A DNA stretch of 64,000 nucleotides from assembly GCF_001641265.1 (NCBI RefSeq), contig NW_020167532.1:930001-994000 (forward strand), in the 5' to 3' direction. Made by a program: the position numbers and the translations under genes. Positions 42,137 through 52,717 of the stretch are shown piece by piece. The notes beneath the pieces were generated by a model. That model ran no database searches, had not been told where the DNA came from, and saw nothing but the letters and a program-made list of their open reading frames with translations. Position 1 is the stretch's first letter. Each line of letters begins with the position of its first letter. The DNA comes from Pseudogymnoascus destructans (taxonomy: Eukaryota > Ascomycota > Leotiomycetes > Thelebolales > Thelebolaceae).

Positions 42137-45100
42137 GTAGTTTTGGTATTTAAGAAAGGGTCGAGACCCATCTACGTTTGATTTATTACCGTGAACATAT
42201 ACTATACTTTTATTTGTATCATGGGAGCTCGCTCCGAGCTTTGAAAGATCAGATACAACCTCAAAGTACAGAGAACTGCCACCACCTCTTCCTGCCGCCA
42301 CATATTCTCGTCACTGACCATATATTCCTGTCACTGCATTTTCTTGTCACCACAACTACCTGCCACCACAGCTTTCTCAAAGATATGTCTGGCACACCCT
42401 TGATAGGAATAGTTCTCGACATCTTTCTGGACGCGTTTTCCAAGCCTCTCAGGGCGCATTCGGCAGTCTGGACTGGTGCTGGCGCTAGTGCTGGTTCTTC
42501 TGTGTTTTGGCCATGACACTTTCAGTCTTCGATTTATAGGCTGATCTTGGTGGCAGTTGGAGATGCAGATTTGGCTTGGATACGAGTTGCTACGCTATGA
42601 CGGGTGATATCCGTAAAATCCCAACCCAAAACCCACCCTTTTATTTCTCATTTCCCAAGCCAAACCTCCACTGGTTTTCCGTCGGTCTCAGAACCGTCCA
42701 ATGACATTAATCATCACGCCTCACCCTCCACAAAGTGCCCATATATCCCACACACCGCTTCTGCATTCATGCCCCGATAATCGCCAGTCATCAATTCCCG
42801 ACCCCTTAAAAGACACTATCAGCGACCCCGGTCTCTCCAACAACAACTTGATCTAGAAATCAGAGCAACGATATGACAGATGTGCAGTCAAACGCACTTA
42901 TCAAGATAGAAGCAACTTTCTAGCTCACCTACGCTCTCGTTCTGGATCAGAGAGACGGCATGGCAGGGTGCTGTTGCCGTGCGTTGCTGCTGTCACCACG
43001 CCGCTGTCACCATACTACCGCTGCTGTCACCTCGCTGCTGTAGTCATCACGGCGCAGCTATTAATGCAAACACCACACATACACTGTCATCGCGTCCAGC
43101 ACGCCCACGGAGCACTACCCGTTTTGAGAGCAGCGAAAACAATGACGTTGGCCGCACAGGTGTTGTTTTGCCACATCGGACCGATGAGATGGCGATTACA
43201 CTTGTCAGTGATTAATAATGGCATGTGCTGTCGATATAGTGCCAAGTGTCGATTTTAAATGCCAAGAATGACCTTGTATCATACGAGTGTATCTCGAAGT
43301 CTCCAAGGTGTTCCGGATCAACGATTCCCAATAGAGACCGTCGTCATGACTGGCGAACAAACCATCCTGGGTCAAGGCGCAAGCCCTGATGCTGGGGCTG
43401 ACCTTGGTCCTTTTATAACCTTTGCGAGGACATCTTCCCCTGTGCCGCTTGATTTGTAGGCGTTTCGGAATCTGATTTGCTTCACCTGCGCACTTATCTA
43501 TCTACGAAGATTCCTATCCATAGCCCTTAGCATTCCTCGACCCTCATCCCCTTCCCCAGCCCTTTAAACCCCCGAACTTGAATACCCACCCCATTTCCGG
43601 TATAAAACCCCATCCAAAACCACACCCCGACTCGATATATGTGCAGCACAGCCCACCTGTGGATATAAAAGGAGTACTCTCATTCGATTTCTCAGTTTCA
43701 ACGATAACAATGTGACGCCCAAGCAATGTCTGGGTCTGGTTCCGCTTCAGCGGAGAGGGCATGGCGTCCGGCTCTGATTCCGATGCGGCAATAGAGGGCA
43801 TGTGTAGGTGCTACTGTCACCACTCTGCTGCTGTCACACGCCGCTGTTGTCGGCCCGCCGCTGTTGTCGCCGCAAACACCACGCACGCTGTCGTCACGCC
43901 AATCAAGCACCACGCACTCCTGACGTCTCGCGCCACTTCATCCATACTCATTGCTTGGTTTCGCATATTATGGACGTCTCCGTTCTTGTGATGCCTCTAA
44001 TCTCTATCGGACTGCTTCCGCACGATAGGCCTCGGGGTATATAAAGCTCACGCTGGCAGAGTACTGGCAGAGTATTGACGAAACAGCGCACAAGAATCAA
44101 GAAGATAGGTGGCTATTGGGCTGGCGAGGTAAGTGCGGGTTGTGGATTGAGATCTTGTTCGGGTGCGCGAGAAGGGTGTGGGGGAGGGGACTGCTGTCGA
44201 CGGGTGTCGTCGTCGATACTGTTGCTGCTGTCACCAGGCTGCTGTCGTGTGGTATACTCCTCTCACTCCTACTACCCGCACACCATCGAGCGAGCAGCGA
44301 GCGCTGAAGCCGGGGAAGTGAGGGGGTTATATAAAGCCTGTCCTGGCTTGTTGAGAGAGCAGCACTGCATATTTACTACGTGCGGACAGGTGCGTCCGGT
44401 GCTGCGTTGGTGGGGCGGGTTTGGGGGGGATGGGGGAAAGCTTTTGTGGCGGATGGTGGATGGTGGAGGGGGGGTGTTGTTGTTGTCGACGTGCTGTTAA
44501 CGGTGAGGTGTTGTTGTCGATACTGTACTGCTGTCATTGTGGTATGGTGTTGTCACCGCTATCTTTGCACCCCCCCCAAATCTCTGGCCGCCCTTGGAAC
44601 AACTCGGGGTCTGAATGCATCCATTGTGAGATCTTGGGGCCTTTAACTCACCCCAAGTACAACAGCGATTGGGTCTATCATGCACATTCTCGCAGACGGA
44701 TAGACAGAGTGATATCGCACGTATATCTTTCCGAGCCCAAATCTCTCTCCAGACCGCCCCTCGTCCATCCTCCACCTTCCAAACCCCTTTCCCATACCAA
44801 CACCTCCTCCATCTCACCTCTCATCTCTCCACCAGTCCAACGCCTTGCTCAACACCCTCTCCATACCACTTCTCTTCCCACTTCTTCAAACGCTTGGGTT
44901 CCCTTTCCAGCTCGGGCTGCATCATAGGTGAAGTCCGCCTTTTGCGGTTTTCAGATGTGGGCCAGAGTAATTGGTTCATGCATAGCATGATAGTTACAAG
45001 GAACAGGCTGAGGACGAGGCGGCTCGGAGACGAGGTCTATATGTCTCGTCTTTTCGATGTCATCTTTGCCCGTGGATGCGATTCCGGTAGTGTAATGAAT

Positions 45101-45929
45101 GGGTCCTGGTAAGCTCGACAGCGGCGTCCTCTCGTCTCATCCCCTAGAATATCCAGCGAAGGGGTGAGTGATGTGCACAAGTTCGTCGGTGTTGGAAAGG
45201 AAGTTGGATTGAAGACCGGCGTCGAAACATCCGAACAAGGGAGACTCGTAACGTATTTTAGAGGGTGTAAGTAGAATCTACTGAACTATTAACGTGGATC
45301 AATGATTCAGAGATAGCAGAATGCATACGCCTAGAGTTTCGTTACTACGAGTGGCACACGAAGACGAGAGAAGTACATTTGTAGTGGTAATGAGTTATTG
45401 GCTATGTGGTGGAGGGTCTGACGGCGGTGGGGGTATGTAATAGCAATGGGGGCAGCGGCGGGGGTGGTGATGACAGCAGTAGCGCCTCGACAACAGTATC
45501 ACGGTGTTGAAAAGTTCTTTCCTTTCTCCCCACGACACACTTTTCACTTCGTAAGCTTCGATAATTCCTTACGTTCCAACGTGATCGATATCGTATAGTG
45601 CATCCTACCAATACTACTGACATACCGCAGTAGCCTCCCCAACTGACCCAACGCTGAGTGGATGTCATGTCAGACTGGTTTGGGCTCGGTTGCCGCAGTG
45701 GAGTGGGGATCGTTGGCTGGGAGTGGAGGGAGTGGTGTTGTGAGGGGGAGCAAAGACTGATAGTTGATCGTCTGTATACGAGCTATGAGATTTGGCGAAG
45801 ATGACATTTAAGGAGGACGAGATTGGTTTGTATAACCCAGCTCGCTTCCGGGGGGTGGGAAGGTGGAAATTGGAAAAGGGGTATAAAAGGAAGGTTGCAA
45901 CCCCCAGCCCCCCTAGTAAAGCCTACTAG
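42137..45929. other. 3.8-kb region without a supportable gene
   Basis: Contains degenerate CTGCTGTCACC-type repeats (about 42960-43060, 43800-43890, 44200-44250, 44500-44560) and several TATAAA-like sites (about 43666, 44040, 44325 and 45882). Reading frames are short and unlike known proteins. It may be decayed repeat DNA or contain genes I do not recognise. Confidence 0.5.
42965..43920. repeat. Diverged direct duplication, two copies about 830 bp apart
   Basis: Segments at about 42965-43115 and 43800-43920 share the order GGTGCT..., GCTGCTGTCAC..., CGCCGCTGT and GCAAACACCAC followed by CTGTC. Similarity is partial, so the copies are old. Confidence 0.4.
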
Positions 45930-46310
45930 TTGCAGTTTAATTCTATCTACTCTGTAGATGAGAATGAATGCAAGGAAGCTCTAATAAGATATCTTCGTAT
46001 AAAGGAGGAACCTTTAAACGAAAAGCTACAGAAAGCGGTTCTAGAAGATAAGAATCACCCACTATCTCGTTTTGTATTAGAGAAAGATACCCTATTATAC
46101 AAGAAAACAGAGATAGGATAAGTAGTATACCTTGCTCTAATATTTTAGAAGGTATACCTTAAACGAGCACATTAGGATTATAGACATCTAGGTTAGCTAG
46201 GACTAAATGGAGCTCTATAGAATAGAGTTTAGTAGCCTACAACAGAGAGAGACGTCTAAAATTAGATATAAATGTGCCTAGCTTGTTAAGCGTTAAAGGG
46301 CGCTCGTACA
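45930..46310 (+). pseudogene. Ty3/gypsy integrase relic
   Basis: Translation gives NECKEALIRYLRIKEEPLNE and LLYKKTEIG, then, through several stop codons, VVYLALIF...KVYLKRAH and HLG, matching the RNase H-integrase linker and the integrase zinc-finger start of gypsy elements. TAG/TAA stops and AT-rich sequence indicate strong decay. Confidence 0.55.
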
Positions 46311-46371
46311 AATGTTATACCTTTTTTGTGGCCATGTTTCGGAGGGGGTGTTACAGTATCTCATCAATACT

Positions 46372-49365
46372 CTAAACCACCCCCTCCCCCCAACTCCCCA
46401 CCCCCGGACTCCTCGGATCAACCACCGCCCTCTCCTCCCCCTTTCCCCCTTCCACCCTTTCCCCTCCTCCCCCCAGCATCCCCCCCAAACTCCCAAACTC
46501 CCCTACATTCACAACCCTCACCCCCGGAAGCGGCGGCACCCCCTCCCCCGCCCCAACACCCCTAACAAAAACCGCACTCTTCTTCTTCCTAAACCCCGGC
46601 TCCCGCTGCAACCTCTCCATCCCCGTATCCGCCTCATACACCTCCGCAAAAGGTTGGATTCCGAAATCGCCCACCGTGGGGCTCATGAGGGCGGGTGGTG
46701 AGGTGTCTGTTTCTGCAGTTTGGATTGTGGGCAGAGTGATTGTGGGCAGAGTAAGGAGGGTGTGGGAGAATGGAGGCGGGACGGCGGTGATGGTGGTTGA
46801 TATTGCAATTTTTGGCCGCTGTTGCGCGGCTAAGGAAAAAGGTTGTGTTTGTTGGGGTTGGTGCTGGAAAAATGAAGGTAGTGGTGCGGCGGCTGGTAAG
46901 AAAGGGAGTTGGAACGACGCAGCAGGTAACCTCGGCGACCAAAGCGCCGCCTCCACCACCGGCGCCTCCGGTAACCTTGGCGACCACAGCGTCGGCGACG
47001 GAATCGCGGGGGACGGGTATGTAGGCTGCGTCACCCTCCCAAAGTTCGGCAAGCTAGGCGCTGCACGCAAAGGATGCGCGGGTTTGAATGCTAAAGAGGG
47101 GGCAGGCTTGCGTTTCGCCGTGTGTTCGTCGCGATGAGTTGCGAAGCCGCCCCTCAGCGTCGGCGCGGGGGGAGATGCCGGTTGCGAGTTCGTCGGTGTG
47201 TCGAGGGTAGGTGGTTGCGGGATGCTCGAGTAACGTTTTGGGAATATGGGCGCGGGCAAGTCGGGGGTGAGGTGTTGTTGTTGTGTTTGTTTCGCCAGCG
47301 GTTCCTCCACCGTCACTTGTGGTAGAGGCGGAGGTGCGGCCTTCGCCACTGCAGCTGGAGGAGGAGCACGAGCAAGTGTAGGAGGCGCCAAACCCCCACT
47401 ATGATCTCCAAACCCAAACACCCTCGGTCTCGCAGCCGAATCCGATAACGGCCCAGCAGCCGGCAACATACTCTTCGGATCCCCCTCCGGCCACGTAAAC
47501 GACGGCGCCGACGACGGTCCGGGCGACAACGCCCTCAAATCCGGCGTCGAGTTGCCCCTCACATGCGGTGGCGTCCCGATGGTCTGACTATTATGACAGC
47601 TCGGATCCGACGGCAATGGCGCCGTTCTTGGGCTCTCGTTATTGCTTCCGCTTCCGCCGGTGTTGAAATCGATCTCGTCGACCGAAAGCGCCATGCGGTG
47701 TTTATTCGGACTCCGCCCCATCTTCGAGTTCTGGCGCGCTTGGAGAGTCTTGCGGAAGTCCTGGAGCGCGTACATGAGGTTGATGTTGGGGCTGACGTAC
47801 TTGCTCTTCGCCTGGGCAGCGTTGTACGCCGCGTCGACGGTGAGAGAGGGGTTACGGTACATGCCGTAAGCGATGATGAGGGAGGCAGAGCGGCTAGCGC
47901 CCTGTTGGCAGTGGATTAGCACCTTCTTGCCTTGGGTGACGCGGTCGTCGATGGTTTCGCAGAGGGCGAGCAGGTCTTTGGAGATGTCGGTGTTGTGCTC
48001 CCAGGGGATGTGGATGTATTCTGGTTCTTTGGAGAGGGGTTTAGGGGTCGTGGGCGAGGTCCCAGTTGGGGTCGAGGCGTCAAGGGGTTGGACTTCGAAG
48101 GCGGTGGTGAAGGTGGCCATGGATGATCCTGTCATTGGCGGGCTGTCGCGATCGATATCCATCGCGTCAAATGACTTTGACGGCTCAGCGACCTGGCTTT
48201 TCGGCTCCTCCGACGCCTGCTTGGCTTTAAACGGATTCTTGACCTCCGACGCCACATTCATGACAACATCAAACTCCGCCGCCTCCTCCGCGCTCGGCTC
48301 GAGATAGAGGAAGACATACGGCTCATATATCGCAATCGGACCATCCGGATAGCCCGGCGACTTCACATCCTCATTCGCCGCGCAATCAAAAGTATCCCCT
48401 CCAATATCACCCCCCGATCTCGTCGCGAGCTGCGTCCTGATCGGCGAGATCTCCTCCAGCTTGTGCTGCCGCCCCGTCGCCCTCGATTGTAGGATCGGGG
48501 TAGGTTTGCGGAACGCATTCGACAGCCCCGAGATCTGCGAGCGCTCGAACCCAGGCAGCCTCATTCCGCCCTGGGGACCAGCCATGCTGCTCCTTAGATC
48601 CGGGCTGAACATGCCCATATCCGATGTCGACGCCGCGTGATGCAGCGTCGTCACCCGCAGTCCCGCAGGCGTTGGCGGCGGCTCCAGGGAGAGCAAAGGC
48701 AGGGCATTCCCGGCGAAATTCGACGACGTCTGGAGACTGAGGTTGCTCGGCTTCTTCCTGGGTTTCGGCAGCGGCGGCTTGACGAAGGCAGCTGGCGATG
48801 CTGGGGCGGACACCTGGACTAGCGGGTCGAGCAAGCCCAGCTTCAATGCTAGGCCCTTTGCATTCCGCGGTTTCCGGGGTGAGGGGGAGGTCATGGGGCG
48901 GTCGAGGGAGTCGCGGATTATGGGGTTATCTGACATGGTTAGGTCGTCGAGGGAGTGGATTCCGAAGCCCTTGGAGGAGAAGGAGGATAGCGGGAGGATG
49001 ATAACTGGGGACTCCGGCGACGAGCTGGGCGACGGGTCTGTGAGGGCCGACGAATCGGCGGTAGAAATAGTAGTAGTAGGCGAAGAGTCCGTGGACCCAG
49101 AAGCCTGCGTCGACGTGCTGTCGCGGTGCTTATGCTGCAATTCCGGTTCCGGCGCAGGGCTCGCAGTCGCGCTGTCGTCCTCCCGCGGTGATAGTGGCGA
49201 TGATGCGTGTGCGGCGGCGTCTCCAATGGCAGCTGCTATCTCTGATTGCTGCTGCGGGGAATCCACGAAGGCGGTGCTGTCCATGTTAGGGGCATTGCAG
49301 CTGTAGACGGTCATGAAGGAGGGCAGTTGGGTGTGGTATGCCTGCGGACCAGCTGCAACGGGCAT
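46372..49365 (-). CDS. Dual-specificity phosphatase (Msg5/MAPK phosphatase-like)
   Basis: Single exon of 997 residues from the ATG at 49365. The start MPVAAGPQAYHTQLPSF is chosen because the frame upstream is only the translation of a 14-bp minisatellite. Residues 1-310 are Ser/Pro-rich with the docking-like segment SSFSSKGFGIHSLDDL. The catalytic domain spans about 315-530: IYEPYVFLYLEPSAEEAAEF, IPWEHNTDISKDL with the general-acid Asp, and the HC-x5-R loop HCQQGASRSASLIIAYGMY at about residue 485. It extends to KYVSPNINLMYALQDF. The long C-terminal region is Pro-rich and disordered. Fungal enzymes of this type dephosphorylate MAP kinases of the cell-wall or mating pathways. The substrate here is inferred. 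Confidence 0.88.
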   Translation of the reverse strand: MPVAAGPQAYHTQLPSFMTVYSCNAPNMDSTAFVDSPQQQSEIAAAIGDAAAHASSPLSPREDDSATASPAPEPELQHKHRDSTSTQASGSTDSSPTTTISTADSSALTDPSPSSSPESPVIILPLSSFSSKGFGIHSLDDLTMSDNPIIRDSLDRPMTSPSPRKPRNAKGLALKLGLLDPLVQVSAPASPAAFVKPPLPKPRKKPSNLSLQTSSNFAGNALPLLSLEPPPTPAGLRVTTLHHAASTSDMGMFSPDLRSSMAGPQGGMRLPGFERSQISGLSNAFRKPTPILQSRATGRQHKLEEISPIRTQLATRSGGDIGGDTFDCAANEDVKSPGYPDGPIAIYEPYVFLYLEPSAEEAAEFDVVMNVASEVKNPFKAKQASEEPKSQVAEPSKSFDAMDIDRDSPPMTGSSMATFTTAFEVQPLDASTPTGTSPTTPKPLSKEPEYIHIPWEHNTDISKDLLALCETIDDRVTQGKKVLIHCQQGASRSASLIIAYGMYRNPSLTVDAAYNAAQAKSKYVSPNINLMYALQDFRKTLQARQNSKMGRSPNKHRMALSVDEIDFNTGGSGSNNESPRTAPLPSDPSCHNSQTIGTPPHVRGNSTPDLRALSPGPSSAPSFTWPEGDPKSMLPAAGPLSDSAARPRVFGFGDHSGGLAPPTLARAPPPAAVAKAAPPPLPQVTVEEPLAKQTQQQHLTPDLPAPIFPKRYSSIPQPPTLDTPTNSQPASPPAPTLRGGFATHRDEHTAKRKPAPSLAFKPAHPLRAAPSLPNFGRVTQPTYPSPAIPSPTLWSPRLPEAPVVEAALWSPRLPAASFQLPFLPAAAPLPSFFQHQPQQTQPFSLAAQQRPKIAISTTITAVPPPFSHTLLTLPTITLPTIQTAETDTSPPALMSPTVGDFGIQPFAEVYEADTGMERLQREPGFRKKKSAVFVRGVGAGEGVPPLPGVRVVNVGEFGSLGGMLGGGGERVEGGKGEERAVVDPRSPGVGSWGEGVV

Positions 49366-49574
49366 GCTCCGCAAACAAAGTGGCGGCGACGGGCGACGGG
49401 CGACGGGCGCGGGCGTGGGCGTGGTCAAACGGGAGCGGATGTGATGCGCCCTGGCTGTGCTTGGGGGTGAAGCAGGCGCGTTGGGAAGGCGAAGCAAACG
49501 TGGACGAAATGAAGCAAGGGGTCCTCCGGATATGATTACAGCAGCGCGCAGCCGCAGAGTGATGTGTGCAAAAC

Positions 49575-49711
49575 GACAAGGACTGGGTCGTGTAGGTCGG
49601 GTCGTGTAGGTAGGGTCGTGTAGGTAGGGTCGTGTAGGTAGGGTCGTGTAGGTAGGGTCGTGTAGTGTAGGTAGGGTCGTGTAGGTAGGGTTGTAGGTAG
49701 GGTCGTGTCGG
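49575..49711. repeat. Minisatellite, 14-bp unit GGGTCGTGTAGGTA
   Basis: About nine tandem copies with two irregular ones. Read from the minus strand it gives repeated THDPTYTT-like peptides in frame with the phosphatase gene but upstream of the likely start. Confidence 0.9.
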
Positions 49712-50439
49712 ATGCGCAATCGATTGATATTAATAAGATTCGAAGCAATCGTAGGATCCGGGACCAATTAAGGCCAGCAATATCCGTCGTCTGGTCTGAC
49801 ACGAGGTGGGAATCTTCGTAGAGAAGTTGAAGTTGACAGAGGTTTGTTCGGGGGGGGGTTGGGGGGGTAGAATTACGCTCAGCGCAACAAGACCGACGAA
49901 CAAGATGCGAAAACAAGAAGGCAAGGTTTTGGAACAAGCGCCGGTCGAGTGGGCGTCTAGTTGTTGGAGGAGGGAGGTGAATGGGCGCGGGAAGAGACGC
50001 TTCTAATTGCTGAAGGGATGAAAGGGTCGTGGGTTGCGCGGGAGAGGGAGAGGGAGAGGTGTCGGTGTGTATGTGGTATGTGGCAGTGTGTGAGTGGGTG
50101 GTAGTTGGTGGCAAGTAGGTATCCTCGCTCGAGGACGGCGATGGAAGAACAAAGAGACGACCACTACTCCCGAAACCAAAAACACCCATCCGTGCACTAC
50201 CCAGCAGCTGGGCGACGCCATCGATCCCAGCAACAATTTCCAAAAATAACCCCCAGTGTCGCACTAAACTCTTAGTACACCTTCCCCCTGTCCAATCGCA
50301 AGCCCCACATCCACGTCGCCGTCGCCACGGACGGAGGTGGTGTGGACAACCGTAGGAGGCGGCCAGTCAGGAGCTGGAGAGGGTGGTGGATGGGGGTTTG
50401 TCGGCGGGAGGGGGCAGGAGGGTGGATGGATGCAGGGGA

Positions 50440-50560
50440 GGGGAAGGGGGATGGCGATGGGGAGGGTAGGGGGAGGGGGAGGGGGAGGGGGATGGCGATG
50501 GTGAGGGTAGGGGGAGGGGGAGAGGATGGCGATGGGGATGGCCTGGCGATGGGGATGGCA
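50440..50560. repeat. G-rich tract, possible G-quadruplex
   Basis: Runs such as GGGAGGGTAGGGGGAGGGGG recur twice, separated by GATGGCGATGG units. On composition the plus strand could form G4 structures. Confidence 0.6.
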
Positions 50561-50810
50561 TGGCGATGGGCGGTTAGGGTGGCGAATGAGGGGAGGGAAT
50601 TTAGAAGCGGCCTTGCTCCGTTGATTTGAAGCCTGGAACTGGTGATTTGGTGATTTGACTATTGTATGGATGGATCTCGGCTGGATTTCGGTGTTTCCAG
50701 CTAAAATTATCACTTTTGGCAGCAACAACCAACAATCAACTACCAACAACTAACGCCCCTTTTCCATACCAGGATACTCTCTGCTGACTCACCAGCTTCC
50801 GCCCTCATTG

Positions 50811-51515
50811 TAGCATCGCTTATACCTGTTGCAAAGAAGCTATTAAAAGAGTACCAGATACGCTTACGGTATCACCAGAAAGCAGCTCAGAGAGCTCGGA
50901 ATCGTCAAGAACGGCAACAGATGCGCCGTGATGGCCAAGGGCGTCTTGAAACAATGTCTCTTGGTGAAGAGGCATTCGGCCAACCCCTAAGTTAGCCTTG
51001 TATATCCTTTGTGCACAGCTTGCCTTTCCTAGGATGGTCGACTCTCGAGAGGCTCTTTGGTCAGTCAAAGCCTTAGTTGAGTATTGTCCTTACGGATACA
51101 ATACTCTTCCTTTATAAGACCTTTTCTAGAATACTCGAGTGGCATCCGCAGCTTACATACAAGCATATAGAAGCCTTCTTAACAGCTGTTAAGGAGATCG
51201 GAGGAGAAGGGGGGATCTAGGGCTTCGTTAATGGAACCAGAGGAACAGCGTCTTGACTTTTCTGGCCATAAGCACCTTCATGGTATTAACTATTAAGTGA
51301 TAGTTATGCTAGACGGTATTATGTCATTAGTAACAGGACCTTAGCCTAGTCTAGTTAATGACTAGACTATGTGGTGCCGCTCTTCTATAGAGCAGCACTT
51401 ACGAGAGGTATGCCCCCTTTTGCGCCTTTTCTTGATTATACTAACTATTTACGCTATCTAGGTTATAAATGGTCATGAGACCATCCTTCGAGTATATGGT
51501 GACCTAGCATATAGA
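50811..51515 (+). pseudogene. Harbinger (DDE_4) transposase relic
   Basis: Clearly homologous at DNA level to the better preserved Harbinger copy at 60241-61042 (for example CTGGCCATAAGCACCTTCATGG against CAGGCCATAAACGGGCTCATGG), but full of stop codons and transitions. It ends at an LTR A fragment. Confidence 0.7.
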
Positions 51516-51657
51516 TGTCATACTGACATTCGTTGCACTCAGTTTGCTATCAAACTCAAGAGCAAACTCAGAAATCTCCTCCTCAAAACTAGAGGGCTAA
51601 GTGAGAGCAAACTTAGAAATCTCCTCCTCAAACCTACAAGTCAACATACATATCTTG
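51516..51657 (-). repeat. LTR A end fragment, partly duplicated
   Basis: Minus-oriented 3' end of LTR A (plus strand TGTCATACTGACATTCG...). The piece containing AGAAATCTCCTCCTCAAA is repeated once after about 35 bp. Confidence 0.65.
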
Positions 51658-52196
51658 AGGACCCAAAAGTCATCTGTGATTGGTTTGAGCTTATACACAA
51701 CACAATTGTGAAATATGGCATCTATGAAGCCGATATCTACAACTTTGATGAGACTGGGTTTATAATGGGTGTTATTTTAACTGCTATGGTTATAACAAGC
51801 TAGACGGGCGGGCAAAAGCAAAGAAGGTACAGCCTAGCAATCGGGAATGGGTTACAGTAATCCAAGGTGTTAGTTGCCAAGGTTGGGCAGTGCTACCATT
51901 TGTCATTGTTGCAGGCAAAAACCACCTTGTATCTTGGTATGAGAATAGTGGATTTCCAAGCGATTGGGTCATTGCTGTTACTGAAAATGGCTGGACTACA
52001 AATGAGAGAGGCATGGATTGGATTCAGCATTTTAAGAAGCATACAAAGCCCCAGACTGTTTGTGGTAATCGCCTCTTAGTCCTTGATGGTCAAAGAGCCA
52101 CCACTTAGATGAGTTTGAGGAGACTACAAGGAACACAACATTATTATGCTTTGTATGCCTGCTTAGTCCTCCCATTTACTCCAGCTGTAAGGATGC
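51658..52196 (+). pseudogene. pogo/Fot1 transposase core relic
   Basis: Encodes, in two frames, VICDWFELIHNTIVKYGIYE, IYNFDETGFIMGV, then REWVTVIQGVSCQGWAVLPF and WIQHFKKHTKPQ followed by LLVLDGQ, the DDE core of pogo-type transposases. Stop codons and a frameshift near 51775 inactivate it. Chromovirus C begins directly after. Confidence 0.75.
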
Positions 52197-52308
52197 TGTT
52201 ACGACGGAACAAGAAGGCTGGCCAACTACAGGACAGGAAGGAGGGAGGTCGCATGAGACCGGCCCTGGTACCTGGAGGGGCAGCGGGGAATAGTAGTTCC
52301 GAAAGTAT

Positions 52309-52480
52309 CACGTGACGGACTCGCAGGATGATGAGAAGAGTCCTAAGAGTCCAGGACTCCGAGGACTCGAGTGAGTTCCCAGGAGTCCACTAGGCACGTG
52401 ATGGACTCGCAGGATGATGAGAAGAGTCCTAAGAGTCCAGGACTCCGAGGACTCGAGTGAGTTCCCAAGAGTCCACTAGG
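52309..52480 (+). promoter_or_regulatory. U3 tandem repeat (2 x 86 bp) with GAGTCC/GGACTC sites
   Basis: Each unit starts CACGTGA and holds six half-sites: GGACTC, GAGTCC, GAGTCC, GGACTC, GGACTC and GAGTCC, including the palindrome GAGTCCAGGACTC. Two tandem units directly upstream of the TATA box resemble an enhancer. The same array is in the 3' LTR (about 58834-59005). Confidence 0.7.
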
Positions 52481-52491
52481 CACGACGCCAC

Positions 52492-52498
52492 TATATAA
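52492..52498 (+). promoter_or_regulatory. TATA box of chromovirus C
   Basis: TATATAA, 31-37 bp before GTGCTCAA (52529-52536), the sequence complementary to the primer-binding site. A transcription start just at or before 52529 would be normal spacing. Confidence 0.7.
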
Positions 52499-52673
52499 GT
52501 AGATAGTATTTCCTTAGATAGGAGCTTCGTGCTCAACTCAATACAGTATTTGTTATATACTAGTAACGTGTTACTTGAAGCCTTTGTGTCTGATCCCCTG
52601 CCTCCTCTGATAAGTAAACCCTTATGCAAGAGAACCTCTGTGTCTTCTATCGTTTAGAAGTCAGCGTTACACT

Positions 52674-52681
52674 TTGAGCAC
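52674..52681 (+). promoter_or_regulatory. Self-priming primer-binding site of chromovirus C
   Basis: TTGAGCAC, three bases into the internal region (LTR ends at 52671), is the exact complement of GTGCTCAA at 52529-52536 near the predicted RNA 5' end. No TGG start, as expected for tRNA priming, is found. This matches the Tf1-type mechanism in which the RNA 5' end primes reverse transcription. Confidence 0.6.
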
Positions 52682-52717
52682 CACTTCTACGAGGTACCGG
52701 CTTACACACAAAGCAAC

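Larger units (their letters stand above)
49366..50810. other. Upstream region of the phosphatase gene
   Basis: No supportable gene. It holds the 14-bp minisatellite at 49575-49711, a run of nine Gs at about 49851-49859 and a G-rich, possibly quadruplex-forming stretch at 50440-50560. It probably contains the phosphatase promoter and leader. Confidence 0.5.
52197..52671 (+). repeat. 5' LTR of chromovirus C
   Basis: TGTTACGACGG ... CAGCGTTACA, with short inverted termini TGTTACG/CGTTACA. The U3 contains two 86-bp repeats, then a TATA box, a predicted R start near 52525-52530 and U5. Confidence 0.95.

Noticed and set aside
49366..49767. 134-codon N-terminal extension of the phosphatase
   Set aside because: It starts in the 14-bp minisatellite (repeated DPTYTT peptide) and is low-complexity. 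The conserved-looking start MPVAAGPQAYHTQL lies downstream.
49536..50264. A 242-codon minus-strand frame upstream of the phosphatase
   Set aside because: Composed of Pro/Thr/Ser low-complexity and minisatellite sequence, no recognisable domain.
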